From an uncultured Alphaproteobacteria bacterium (GTDB taxonomy: Bacteria > Pseudomonadota > Alphaproteobacteria > Rhizobiales > Aestuariivirgaceae): a stretch of DNA of 64,000 bases. Shown piece by piece: positions 55,180 through 64,000 of the stretch. The notes beneath the pieces were generated by a model. It was not told the origin of the DNA. It did no database searches and saw only the letters and a program-made list of their open reading frames with translations. A program made the position numbers and the translations under genes. Location of the stretch: assembly GCA_937870685.1 (NCBI GenBank), contig CALMZX010000049.1:21631-85630 (forward strand), given 5' to 3'. Position 1 is the stretch's first letter; each line of letters begins with the position of its first letter.

Positions 55180-55866
55180 ATGCCCAGACTGCTTCACTTC
55201 ACCCTTGATCCCCACGGCAGGCGCATGCGGCTGGCGCTGGCCGAATATGGCGTGACGGTTTCGCTTGTCGAGGAACGGCCATGGCAGCCCTCGCAACAGG
55301 TTCTTGACCTCAACCCTGCCGGCCTCACGCCCATCTATGTGGAAGACAACGGCGTGGCTGTCGCCGGAGCGGAGGCGCTCTCCGAATACCTGGAGGAAAC
55401 ACTGGGGGCAGAACGCCCGCTCATCCCCGGCAATGCATTGGCGCGCGCCGAAGTGCGCCGCCTGATGGCGTGGTTCGACGTCAAGTTTTACGCCGAAGTC
55501 ACAGAGCCTGTGCTGACGGAAAAGGTGATTCGGCGTTTCGTGGCCGCAGCAGGCACGGGCCGCGGTTCACCTGACATGCAGCGCATGCGCTCTGGCCTTC
55601 AGATGCTCAAGCCGCATCTCGATTATCTCGGGTATCTGGCGGAGGAGCGTTCATGGCTGGCGGGTGACGAGCTGTCTCTCGCCGATCTCGCCGCCGCCGC
55701 CCATATCTCGGCCATCGATTATCTCGGGGAAATCAACTGGGCCGAACATCCTGTGGCGCAGACATGGTACAGCCGCATCAAGTCGCGCCCCTCCTTCCGC
55801 GCCCTCCTCAATGACGTGATCCCGGGCGTGGCACCATCGGCGCACTATGCCGAACTTGATTTCTGA
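55180..55866 (+). CDS. Glutathione S-transferase family protein
   Basis: A 228-residue two-domain GST. The N-terminal thioredoxin-like domain (1-80) starts RLLHFTLDPHGRRMRLALAE and has NPAGLTPIYVEDNGVAVAGA, in which the glutathione-binding Pro and Glu/Ala region can be seen. The helical C-terminal domain carries WLAGDELSLADLAAAAHIS near 158. Substrate is unknown. It overlaps the start of queG by 20 bases and heads a plus-strand trio with queG and an SDR protein. Confidence 0.88.
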   Translation: MPRLLHFTLDPHGRRMRLALAEYGVTVSLVEERPWQPSQQVLDLNPAGLTPIYVEDNGVAVAGAEALSEYLEETLGAERPLIPGNALARAEVRRLMAWFDVKFYAEVTEPVLTEKVIRRFVAAAGTGRGSPDMQRMRSGLQMLKPHLDYLGYLAEERSWLAGDELSLADLAAAAHISAIDYLGEINWAEHPVAQTWYSRIKSRPSFRALLNDVIPGVAPSAHYAELDF

Positions 55867-56980
55867 TGCGGTTGTTGCCGCTCTCGCATCCTTGCGGGCG
55901 GCGGCACAGGGCGAAGGACTGCCGCTCGTCCGGGTGACGCAGGCGCGCCTTCCGGCACGGGTTGGGGAACAGTTGCAGGACTTTCTCGATGCCGGCCGCG
56001 CGGGCGACATGGCATGGATGGCCGAGACGGCTGAACGGCGCCGCTCACCCGATGCGATGTGGCCTGAGGCAACGTCGGCCATCGTCCTTGCCCAAGCCTA
56101 TGCGCCGGAGGCTGATCCACTGTCGCGGCTTGAGAAACGTTCCGAGGGCGTCATCTCGGTCTATGCGCTGAACCGGGACTACCATGACGTCTTCAAGGGC
56201 AAACTGAAACGGCTGGCGCAGGGTTTCGCAAAAGCCAGCGGGGCTGATGTGAAGGTGTTTGTGGACACTGCCCCGCTCATGGAAAAACCGCTGGCCGCGC
56301 AGGCGGGGCTGGGCTGGCAGGGGCGGCACAGCAACCTCGTGTCCCGCGAGGCCGGGAACTGGTTCTTCATCGGCACGATCCTGACGACCGCCTTGCTGCC
56401 GCCGGATGCCCCGGAGACGGATCACTGCGGCACCTGCCGGGCCTGTCTCGACATCTGTCCGACACGCGCTTTTCCAGCGCCCTATCAACTCGATGCACGG
56501 CGCTGCATTTCCTATCTCACCATCGAACACAAGGGACACATCGCCCTGGAATTCCGGGAGGCGATGGGCAACCGCATCTATGGTTGCGACGATTGCCTCG
56601 CCGTCTGTCCGTGGAACAAGTTTGCACTCGCCTGCTCGGAAGCCAAGCTCAAGGCCCGTGAGGATTTGCTGTCGCCTGCACTCACGCAACTCCTGACGCT
56701 TGATGATGGGGGTTTCCGCATCCTGTTTTCCGGTTCGCCGGTCAAGCGCATCGGGCGTGACCGTTTCGTCCGGAACTGCCTGATTGCGGCTGGCAACAGC
56801 GCAGAAACTGCCCTGCTTCCCATCGTCACCGGCCTGCTCCGGGACACTTCGCCGCTGGTGCGGGCGATGGCGGTGTGGGCCCACGGCAAACTGGCGCACG
56901 CCCCCGAACACGATGCGCAGCGGAAGGTCCATCTGGCACTGGAAAGTGATGACTCAGTCAGGGCAGAATGGCTGGCATGA
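55847..56980 (+). CDS. queG: Epoxyqueuosine reductase QueG
   Basis: A 377-residue cobalamin- and iron-sulfur-dependent reductase for the last step of queuosine tRNA modification. Two 4Fe-4S binding motifs are present: CGTCRACLDICPT near 194-206 and CDDCLAVCPWN near 247-257. The N-terminal half has WQGRHSNLVSREAGNWFFIG, and a C-terminal HEAT-like repeat region (about 290-370) fits tRNA binding. It overlaps both neighbours (GST by 20 bases, SDR by 4), implying a single transcript. Confidence 0.95.
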   Translation: MPNLISDAVVAALASLRAAAQGEGLPLVRVTQARLPARVGEQLQDFLDAGRAGDMAWMAETAERRRSPDAMWPEATSAIVLAQAYAPEADPLSRLEKRSEGVISVYALNRDYHDVFKGKLKRLAQGFAKASGADVKVFVDTAPLMEKPLAAQAGLGWQGRHSNLVSREAGNWFFIGTILTTALLPPDAPETDHCGTCRACLDICPTRAFPAPYQLDARRCISYLTIEHKGHIALEFREAMGNRIYGCDDCLAVCPWNKFALACSEAKLKAREDLLSPALTQLLTLDDGGFRILFSGSPVKRIGRDRFVRNCLIAAGNSAETALLPIVTGLLRDTSPLVRAMAVWAHGKLAHAPEHDAQRKVHLALESDDSVRAEWLA

Positions 56981-57834
56981 ACCACATCCTGTTTCTCGGT
57001 TTTGGGTTTTCGGCGGAAGCGCTGGCCCGGAGGCTCGATCCCGCGCACTGGCGGATCACCGGCACCAGCCGCACGGATGAAGGTGCCGCAGCGATTCGCG
57101 CGCAGGGCTACGAAGGCATACGCTTCGACACGCTGGATGGCATTCCCGAGAGTGTGACCCATGTCGTGTCTTCGGTTCCGCCCGATGCGGAAGGCGACCC
57201 GGTTCTTCGCCGTCTTGGACCTTCACTGGCCGCTGCTGCACACCGGCTCGTGTGGGTGGCCTATCTCTCCACCACGGGTGTTTATGGTGACCATGCTGGC
57301 GGCTGGATCGACGAGCAGACCGCCCTCACGCCCAACACCGAACGCGGCTGGCGCAGATTGTGGGCAGAAGAAGCCTGGCTGCGCCTGCACGCCGAACATG
57401 CCTTGCCATTGCACATCTTCCGGCTGGCGGGGATTTACGGTCCGAGCCGCAACCAGCTCCTCACCGTTCTGGACGGCACGGCGAAGCGGGTGATCAAGCC
57501 GGGCCAGGTGTTCAGCCGCATCCATGTGGAGGACATCGCGGGCATATTGCTGGCCTCCATGGACCGGCCCCATCCGGGAACCGCCTACAATGTGGCCGAC
57601 GACGAGCCCTGTCCGCCACAGGATGTCGTTGCCCATGCCGCACGGCTTCTCGACCGCCCGGTGCCACCTGACATTCCTTTCGAAGCAGCAGCGCTGTCGC
57701 CCATGGCGCGAAGCTTCTTCGCCGACTCGAAGCGCGTGTCAAACGCGCTTGTCAAAAGCGAGCTGGGGTACAGCTTCATCTATCCGAGCTATCGCGAGGG
57801 ACTGGCCGCGCTGAAGGCAAGCCTCACTCAATAG
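56977..57834 (+). CDS. YeeZ-like NAD(P)-dependent epimerase/SDR protein
   Basis: A 285-residue extended SDR-type protein. Residues 3-16 contain the Rossmann motif ILFLGFGFSAEALA, and YLSTTGVYGDHAGGWIDE near 100 includes a Tyr in the usual active-site place. FRLAGIYGPSRNQL follows near 145. It resembles the YeeZ branch of sugar-nucleotide-epimerase-like proteins, whose substrate is unknown. ATG 56977 makes a 4-base overlap with the queG stop. The 3' end overlaps the convergent hydrolase gene by 7 bases. Confidence 0.82.
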   Translation: MNHILFLGFGFSAEALARRLDPAHWRITGTSRTDEGAAAIRAQGYEGIRFDTLDGIPESVTHVVSSVPPDAEGDPVLRRLGPSLAAAAHRLVWVAYLSTTGVYGDHAGGWIDEQTALTPNTERGWRRLWAEEAWLRLHAEHALPLHIFRLAGIYGPSRNQLLTVLDGTAKRVIKPGQVFSRIHVEDIAGILLASMDRPHPGTAYNVADDEPCPPQDVVAHAARLLDRPVPPDIPFEAAALSPMARSFFADSKRVSNALVKSELGYSFIYPSYREGLAALKASLTQ

Positions 57835-58634
57835 CGCACGCCGTCGGCACGCTCGGCCAGTTGCAGCACGGTTTCCTGGATGATGCGCAATTGCACTGCC
57901 GTCGACAGACGATGGTCGCCCCCTTTGAGGAAGGTGAGGGTGATGTCACTGGCTTCGAGGGCCTCAAAGGTCTTGACGGCGTGGGCAGGTGGCACGTCCA
58001 CGTCGTCGCTGCCCTGCAGGATGCGCACGGGCATGGGGAGCGACAGCCCCTCTCCCAAAAGCAGGTGCTGCGCGCCGTCCTCCAGCAGTTTGAGGGTGAT
58101 GGCATAGGGCTCGCCATAGTCTGACGGACGGAGATAGACACCACGCTCCAGCAGTTCCTCGCGGGCTGCCGCACTGGCGGCATCCCACATCAGGTCCTTG
58201 GTCATGTCGGTCGCTGGCGCGATCAGGACCAGTCCCGCGATCCGCCGGGCGGCCAGGGGGTCTTCCTTCAACAAGCGTCGGACCATGAGCAGGGCCAGCC
58301 AGCCACCCATGCTGGAACCCACGATGATGCGCGGATTTTGGGTGTGGCGCAGGAACATGTGGGTGGCCTGTTCCAGCCACAGCGAAATGGTGCCATCCAC
58401 GAAAAGCCCCTCCGACTGGCCATGGCCGGAATAGTCGAAACGTAGCAGGTTGCGGCGGGAAGCCCGGGCCAGATCGGCCAGGTTTTCCGCCTTGGTACCG
58501 GTCATTTCGGACTTGTAGCCCCCCAGCCAGAAGATGCCGCAGGGGCCGATGTCGTCGGCCGCTCCGTCCTTCATGTAGGCCAGGCGAAAGCCCTTCAGAT
58601 CTTCGTCAAATGCAACCCGGCCCATGGCAATCAA
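57828..58634 (-). CDS. Alpha/beta hydrolase
   Basis: A 268-residue serine hydrolase. The nucleophile elbow is GSSMGGW near residue 107, the acid probably lies in [12 protein letters not shown] near 211 and the catalytic His is in KGGDHRLST near 243. The strand [12 protein letters not shown] near 66 is typical. No signal peptide is visible. Sequence resembles the bacterial palmitoyl-thioesterase ABHD10-like group, but substrate is unknown. ATG 58625 (MGRVAF) is a possible alternative start. It is divergent from infC. Confidence 0.83.
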   Translation of the reverse strand: MIAMGRVAFDEDLKGFRLAYMKDGAADDIGPCGIFWLGGYKSEMTGTKAENLADLARASRRNLLRFDYSGHGQSEGLFVDGTISLWLEQATHMFLRHTQNPRIIVGSSMGGWLALLMVRRLLKEDPLAARRIAGLVLIAPATDMTKDLMWDAASAAAREELLERGVYLRPSDYGEPYAITLKLLEDGAQHLLLGEGLSLPMPVRILQGSDDVDVPPAHAVKTFEALEASDITLTFLKGGDHRLSTAVQLRIIQETVLQLAERADGVRY

Positions 58635-58739
58635 AAGCCCTTCATTTCAGCGGTTTTCCTTGCTAACCAATGGTCGCCGGATTCGCAAAACCTTCTTGGA
58701 GGCGGGTGCGGCGGACAACAACCTGGAGAGACCGACCAC

Positions 58740-59309
58740 TTGAGCCTGCCCCCACGCCGCCCTTCGTTCAACCGCAATGCTCCCGTTCCGCAGAAGGAAG
58801 ACGAGCACAAGATCAACAACCGCATTGACGCCCGCGAAGTCCGCCTGATCGGCGCTGATGGTGCCAATGTGGGCGTCGTGCCAACCCGTCAGGCCCTGAT
58901 CATGGCGGAAGAGGCTGGCCTTGATCTCGTTGAGATTTCTCCCGACGCCAAGCCGCCTGTCGCCAAGATTCTCGACTACGGCAAGTTCCGCTTCCAGGAG
59001 CAGAAGAAGGCCGCCGAGGCGCGCAAGAAGCAGCGCGTCATTGAAATCAAGGAAATCAAGCTCCGCCCCATGATCGATGACCACGATTATGAGGTGAAGA
59101 TGCGCGCCGCCAAGCGCTTCTTCGAAGAGGGCGACAAGGTGAAGGTGACGCTGCGCTTCCGCGGCCGCGAAATGGACCACCAGGACCTGGGCTACAAGCT
59201 GCTGTTGCGCGTAAAGGCCGAGACGGCGGAGATCGCGAAGGTGGAACTGGAACCGAAACCAGAAGGCCGCCAGATCATCATGATCCTCGCGCCCAGGGGC
59301 AAGAGCTGA
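58740..59309 (+). CDS. infC: Translation initiation factor IF-3
   Basis: A 189-residue IF-3, which keeps 30S subunits free and checks start-codon pairing. N-domain segments [15 protein letters not shown] and [20 protein letters not shown] and C-domain segments [19 protein letters not shown] and [12 protein letters not shown] are clear. No ATG precedes the conserved region; TTG 58740 with GGAGAG about 10 bases upstream is the best start, in line with the rare start codons used by infC elsewhere for self-control. rpmI and rplT do not follow; a hairpin terminator and an unrelated repeat-protein gene do. Confidence 0.95.
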   Translation: MSLPPRRPSFNRNAPVPQKEDEHKINNRIDAREVRLIGADGANVGVVPTRQALIMAEEAGLDLVEISPDAKPPVAKILDYGKFRFQEQKKAAEARKKQRVIEIKEIKLRPMIDDHDYEVKMRAAKRFFEEGDKVKVTLRFRGREMDHQDLGYKLLLRVKAETAEIAKVELEPKPEGRQIIMILAPRGKS

Positions 59310-59341
59310 GGCCTTACGCACGTTGAAGTGCGTGATCGACA

Positions 59342-59366
59342 GGGGACAGTTGGTCCCCTTTCGTTT
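59342..59366 (+). terminator. Probable Rho-independent terminator after infC
   Basis: GGGGAC at 59342-59347 and GTCCCC at 59353-59358 form a 6-base stem with a 5-base loop, followed by a T-rich tract (TTTCGTTTT). It lies 32 bases after the infC stop. Confidence 0.7.
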
Positions 59367-59528
59367 TCCATTGAAAGTTGCATCCGGCTGCCATAGCTTT
59401 CCACCGGGGCAGATATGACACCGTCGATTGCACGGTTTGCGCGACCATGGCTGGTGCGGGCGTGATTACTCGCCAGCGGCAGCCTGGTGTCTGGCGACCT
59501 TGGCGATGGCGCAAAGGAAAGCGACACA

Positions 59529-61811
59529 ATGGCAACCCTCTCCATTTCATCCGGTGACATCAAGACTGTGAGCCAACAAGTGGCAGGCAACGGCACCTAC
59601 ACCATTCAGCCCGATGCCTACATCATCACTGGCGGGGCCTCCGCCAATGGTGCACTTGGTCTCGTCGCAAGCGGTGGCACATGGGCTGTCACCATCAACG
59701 GCGGCATCCAGGCCACGGACCGTCCCGGACTGAAGATCAACGGCCTTGGCACCCTCACCGGAAAACTTATGGTCGGAGCCGAGGGCTTCATTTCATCCAA
59801 CGGAACCGGCGCGAATGCGGTGGTGTTTGACGGGGCGGCAAACATTTCCAACGCCGGCCTCATTGCCGCAGCCAGTTCTGCCGTTGTGGTCAACTCGACG
59901 TCGGTTGCAGCGATCAGCATCCTCAACAAGTCCGGGGCCGAACTCGTTGGCCTCAACGGAACAGCGGTAATTGCCAATTCGAATGGCGGTGCCATCAGCT
60001 TTACCAATGACGGCTTGGTGGAGGGCACGGCGATCTTCTCACAGTCCTCCGGCATGACATTCAGAAACACGGGCAGGATGGAAGGCAGCGTCATTGCCGA
60101 TGTCGCCGTGGCCAAGACGACCTTCACCAACAGCGGCGCTGTTTTGGGTGGCGTGCAATTCGGCGCTGGCGCCGACACAGTCACAAACAGTGGCACCATC
60201 GCCGGCAGCTTGTCGCTGGGCGGCGGCGTGAACAAGGTGACCAACAGCGGGTCCATCCAGTCCGTTGAGACGTCGCTGCTCTCCGCGACTGTCACGCTTG
60301 CCAACAGCGGCACGATCGGAAACGTTCAACTCGCAGGCACCAATGGCAACCATGTCATCACCAACAGCGGCAGCATCTTGGGTGGGTACACGGGAAGCAT
60401 CGCAAACGACACGCTCACCAACTCCGGCACCATCAGCGGCGACATAGATCTGTTCGCCGGCCTCAATACGCTGAACAACAGCAAGCAGATTCAGGGAACT
60501 GTCTTTGGCGGCCTCTCCGGAAAAGACACTGTCAACAATACTGTTGCCGCCGCCGTCATCAGCGAGGACGTGATCTTCAATGCGGGCGAGAATGTCCTGT
60601 CCAACAGGGGATTCATCAGGTCCGTCACCGGGGGCGCGGACAAGGACACCTACACGAACTTCGGCACGATTGTGGGTCAGGTTGCCATGGGAGGTGGCGC
60701 GAACACACTGACCAACAGCGGCACCATCGGTTTCGATGTCTTCATGGGCGAAGGCACCAATACGCTGACAAACACCAAGACCATCCATGGCCGGGTGGTT
60801 GTGACAGGCGTGGGCACGACGGTCACCAAGTTGACCAACAGCGGCCTCATCGCAGGGGAGATCAATGTCTTCGCAGGCAGCAGCAGCCTCACGAACTCTG
60901 GAAATGTCGCCCTTTACAATGGCGGAAGCGGCATCGACACCGTGAAGAACACGGGCAACATCGGGCAGGTTTCGCTTGGCGATGGTGATGACGTCTATAC
61001 TGGCGGCAACAACACCGACACGGTGTTTGACGGGAACGGCCTCGACAAGATTGCGCTGGGTGGCGGGGATGACCTCTACATCGCGGTTACCGGTCTCATC
61101 CAAGACGGCGTGGATGTTCTGGATGGCGGGCTGAACGGCACGCGCGGTGACACCTATGATGCCAGCGGTCTCGGCATCCTGATGGGCATCAACCTGGATA
61201 CCGTTGATCACACGGAATTCAGTGCCTTTGTCGCGAAGGGCGTTGCCACGGGTGCCAGCTTCAATGATTCGATCAAGGGTTTCGAGAATGCCAAAGGCGG
61301 CAGCAACGCCGACGCCATCTTCGGCAACGCTGTTGCCAATGTTCTCGAGGGCAACAATGGCAGCGATCTCCTGAATGGCTATGCCGGAAATGACACGCTG
61401 AGGGGTGGTGCAGGCAGTGACCTGCTGCAAGGGGGTGCCGGGAAGGACATTCTTGAAGGCGGGCAGGATGCCGACCGCTTTGTCTTCACCAAACTGACCG
61501 ATAGCGGCCCACTGGCCACGGAACGGGACAGGATCACCGATTTCGTCCATGGCACGGACAAGATCGTCATGGAACACCTCGACAGTGACGAGACTGTCGC
61601 GGGCGAGCAGAATGGTTTTGCCTTCATCGGGATGAATGCGGCCTTCACGGGGGTCGAAGGCCAGGTCCGCGCCATCCATGTGGGCACGACCGCCACAAAC
61701 GGATACACACTTGTCCAGGCGGACACCGATGGCGACAGGCGCTCAGACTTCACCATCCAGTTGACAGGAATCATCACCCTGAATTCAGCCGACTTCGATT
61801 TCCTGCCCTAG
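59529..61811 (+). CDS. Putative secreted beta-solenoid protein with C-terminal RTX (serralysin-type) domain
   Basis: A 760-residue acidic protein with no classical signal peptide and no Cys. Residues about 106-485 carry some 18 copies of a 19-20 residue repeat around T-N-S-G-T-I-x-G, spaced so that Asn and Gly form ladders, the pattern of a right-handed beta-solenoid. From about 591 come calcium-binding RTX nonapeptides such as GGAGSDLLQGGAGKDILEGG, then FVFTKLTDSG and DRITDFVHGTDKIV, typical of the serralysin C-terminal domain. The end, ADFDFLP, fits a type I secretion signal. No type I exporter genes are within the window. It stands alone between infC and a TRAP gene. ATG 59529 has AGGAAAG 9 bases upstream. 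Adhesin, surface-layer or matrix protein are options; no catalytic domain is seen. Confidence 0.8.
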   Translation: MATLSISSGDIKTVSQQVAGNGTYTIQPDAYIITGGASANGALGLVASGGTWAVTINGGIQATDRPGLKINGLGTLTGKLMVGAEGFISSNGTGANAVVFDGAANISNAGLIAAASSAVVVNSTSVAAISILNKSGAELVGLNGTAVIANSNGGAISFTNDGLVEGTAIFSQSSGMTFRNTGRMEGSVIADVAVAKTTFTNSGAVLGGVQFGAGADTVTNSGTIAGSLSLGGGVNKVTNSGSIQSVETSLLSATVTLANSGTIGNVQLAGTNGNHVITNSGSILGGYTGSIANDTLTNSGTISGDIDLFAGLNTLNNSKQIQGTVFGGLSGKDTVNNTVAAAVISEDVIFNAGENVLSNRGFIRSVTGGADKDTYTNFGTIVGQVAMGGGANTLTNSGTIGFDVFMGEGTNTLTNTKTIHGRVVVTGVGTTVTKLTNSGLIAGEINVFAGSSSLTNSGNVALYNGGSGIDTVKNTGNIGQVSLGDGDDVYTGGNNTDTVFDGNGLDKIALGGGDDLYIAVTGLIQDGVDVLDGGLNGTRGDTYDASGLGILMGINLDTVDHTEFSAFVAKGVATGASFNDSIKGFENAKGGSNADAIFGNAVANVLEGNNGSDLLNGYAGNDTLRGGAGSDLLQGGAGKDILEGGQDADRFVFTKLTDSGPLATERDRITDFVHGTDKIVMEHLDSDETVAGEQNGFAFIGMNAAFTGVEGQVRAIHVGTTATNGYTLVQADTDGDRRSDFTIQLTGIITLNSADFDFLP

Positions 61812-61908
61812 GCCGGGTTGTCCCCCTGAGCCCGTTCCATCAATCACATATTGAAAGCGGAACGCAGGCTTGCCATTGTTTTCCGCAACCGGACGACAGA
61901 TCCGGTGA

Positions 61909-63042
<1,134 letters not shown>

Positions 63043-63051
63043 CCGCCACGG

Positions 63052-63079
63052 AAAAGGCCCCGGAAACGGGGCCTTTTTT
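63052..63079. terminator. Bidirectional terminator between TRAP receptor and TRAP permease
   Basis: AAGGCCCC at 63054-63061 pairs with GGGGCCTT at 63068-63075 across a 6-base loop. It has T at 63074-63079 on the plus side and A at 63052-63055, which reads as T on the minus strand. It can serve both convergent genes. Confidence 0.88.
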
Positions 63080-63095
63080 CTATTCGATCACCTTT

Positions 63096-64000
63096 CTATT
63101 CGATGACTGGCGGCTGCGAGAGGTCTGGCGTTCCGGGGATGACCAGTTCGCCTCCATCGCCACCGCCAATGGGTGGCAATTCGATCTCAATGCTCTTGAT
63201 GTCGATCTCGGCTGGCTTTTCCGGGATGACCAGCCGGGGGAAGGCCATGACCACCGCCACCATCACCAACTGCAGCAGAATGAAACTCACCGCGCCGCGA
63301 TAAATCTGCGTGGTGGGAACACCTGCGATGGTCTTGCCTGTCAGCTTGTCGAGGTAGTCTTTCACAGGTGCCACGGAGCGCATGTAGAACAGCGCAAAGC
63401 CGAAAGGTGGCGTGAGGAAGCTGGTCTGCATGTTCATGCCGACGATGACGCCGAACCAGACGAGATCAATTCCCAATGCCTTCGCAACAGGCGCCAGCAG
63501 CGGGATGACGATGAAGGCGATCTCGAAAAAGTCGATGAAGCAGCCCAGCACAAAGACGAGGATGTTGACGGCGACCAGGAAGCCCCACTCGCCGCCAGGC
63601 AGGTTGGTGAAAAGATGTTCGACCCACTTGTGGCCTTCAACGCCGTAGAAGGTGAGCGAGAAGACGCGGCTGCCCACGAGAATGAAGAGCACGAAGCAGG
63701 AGAGCCGCGTCGTCGCATCCAGTGCATCGCTCAGGGAGGTCCACGTGAGACGGCGCTTTGCCAGTGCGAGGAGGATGGCGCCCGTGGCCCCCATGGCACC
63801 ACCTTCCGTTGGCGTGGCAAGTCCGATGAAGATGGTGCCGAGCACGAGGAAGATCAGCGCCAGCGGCGGCATGAGGACGAAGATCACCTGCTGGGTGAGA
63901 CGGTTGATGAGGTTGCGCCCCAGGGCCTTGTCGATGACCGCGATCAGATAGACGGCCAGCGCCCCCGCCGAGGCGGCCCAAACGCCGGGACCACGCTGCA
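63096..64000 (-). CDS. TRAP transporter large permease (DctM family), 5' partial
   Basis: The frame is open to the window edge, so the visible 301 residues are the C-terminal part of a multi-helix permease of about 12 spans. Segments such as IFIGLATPTEGGAMGATGAI, FIDFFEIAFIVIPLLAPVA and MNMQTSFLTPPFGFALFYMR are typical of DctM. It uses a sodium or proton gradient to import the organic acid delivered by the TRAP receptor. A Gly/Pro-rich tail of about 45 residues follows the last helix, with ELPPIGGGDGGELVIPG, longer than usual. The small permease and N-terminus would lie beyond the window. Confidence 0.9.
   Translation of the reverse strand, partial: QRGPGVWAASAGALAVYLIAVIDKALGRNLINRLTQQVIFVLMPPLALIFLVLGTIFIGLATPTEGGAMGATGAILLALAKRRLTWTSLSDALDATTRLSCFVLFILVGSRVFSLTFYGVEGHKWVEHLFTNLPGGEWGFLVAVNILVFVLGCFIDFFEIAFIVIPLLAPVAKALGIDLVWFGVIVGMNMQTSFLTPPFGFALFYMRSVAPVKDYLDKLTGKTIAGVPTTQIYRGAVSFILLQLVMVAVVMAFPRLVIPEKPAEIDIKSIEIELPPIGGGDGGELVIPGTPDLSQPPVIE

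Noticed and set aside
59310..59528. Short hidden ORF or small RNA in the gap between infC and the RTX-repeat gene
   Set aside because: Apart from the hairpin terminator at 59342-59366, nothing with a ribosome site or stable extended structure could be recognised by eye.
60039..61679. 546-codon minus-strand open frame opposite the RTX-repeat gene
   Set aside because: The plus strand has clear repeat and RTX periodicity with a good ribosome site; the reverse frame is a by-product of the Asn/Gly/Thr repeat codons.

Overview
The window is high-GC bacterial DNA, densely packed with long ORFs that often share 4-base stop/start overlaps. The gene set points to an alphaproteobacterium, most likely of the order Hyphomicrobiales (Rhizobiales). 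Indicators are a PodJ-like polarity factor, a CycM-type anchored cytochrome c, the lptC-lptA-lptB-rpoN-ptsN block, a short RNase D without an HRDC domain, a Tad/Cpa pilus locus in the alphaproteobacterial order, a YejABEF importer and an Entner-Doudoroff gene block. I cannot name a genus from the sequence alone.

Layout. 1-2.2 kb: the end of a ligase-associated Lhr-type helicase and its partner nuclease PdeM. 2.2-5.3 kb: podJ-like gene. 5.5-8.6 kb: nudC, pheA-kdsB (overlapping) and divergent cycM. 8.7-15.4 kb: yejA-yejB-yejE-yejF-ghrA on the plus strand. 15.5-19.1 kb: minus-strand NlpC/P60 peptidase with a MarR regulator, an M17 aminopeptidase and a family-3 solute-binding protein. 19.2-21.0 kb: a membrane family-2 glycosyltransferase. 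21.0-31.6 kb: Tad pilus locus, with cpaB-cpaC-cpaD-cpaE-cpaF-tadB-tadC on the minus strand, cpaA, and a divergent plus-strand part with a lone secretin N-domain protein and two TadE/TadG-like pseudopilins. 31.7-39.5 kb: two DMT exporters, an aldehyde dehydrogenase, the four-gene glk-pncA-FAH-DMT operon, prfC and a DUF599 membrane protein. 39.6-45.4 kb: Entner-Doudoroff block (zwf-pgl, edd-eda) and a divergent sugar kinase. 45.6-53.1 kb: hrpB, ptsN, rpoN, lptB, lptA, lptC, rnd and a tRNA-Leu. 53.2-58.6 kb: NDUFA9-like reductase, uppP, GST, queG, a YeeZ-like SDR and an alpha/beta hydrolase. 58.7-64 kb: infC, a large repeat protein ending in RTX repeats, and a TRAP solute receptor facing a TRAP large permease cut by the window end.

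Functional links. glk, zwf, pgl, edd and eda together cover glucose to pyruvate plus glyceraldehyde-3-phosphate by the Entner-Doudoroff route, and the kinase divergent from zwf could feed fructose in. kdsB, lptA, lptB and lptC supply Kdo and move lipopolysaccharide to the outer membrane, and uppP recycles the undecaprenyl carrier. Most of the window is ordinary core chromosome. No phage, transposase, CRISPR or rRNA gene is visible. The element least explained by standard annotation is the 760-residue protein at 59529-61811, a beta-solenoid built from a 19-20 residue Asn-Ser-Gly repeat fused to a serralysin-type RTX tail. Three different long inverted repeats sit in intergenic gaps near 15.4, 42.1 and 45.5 kb.
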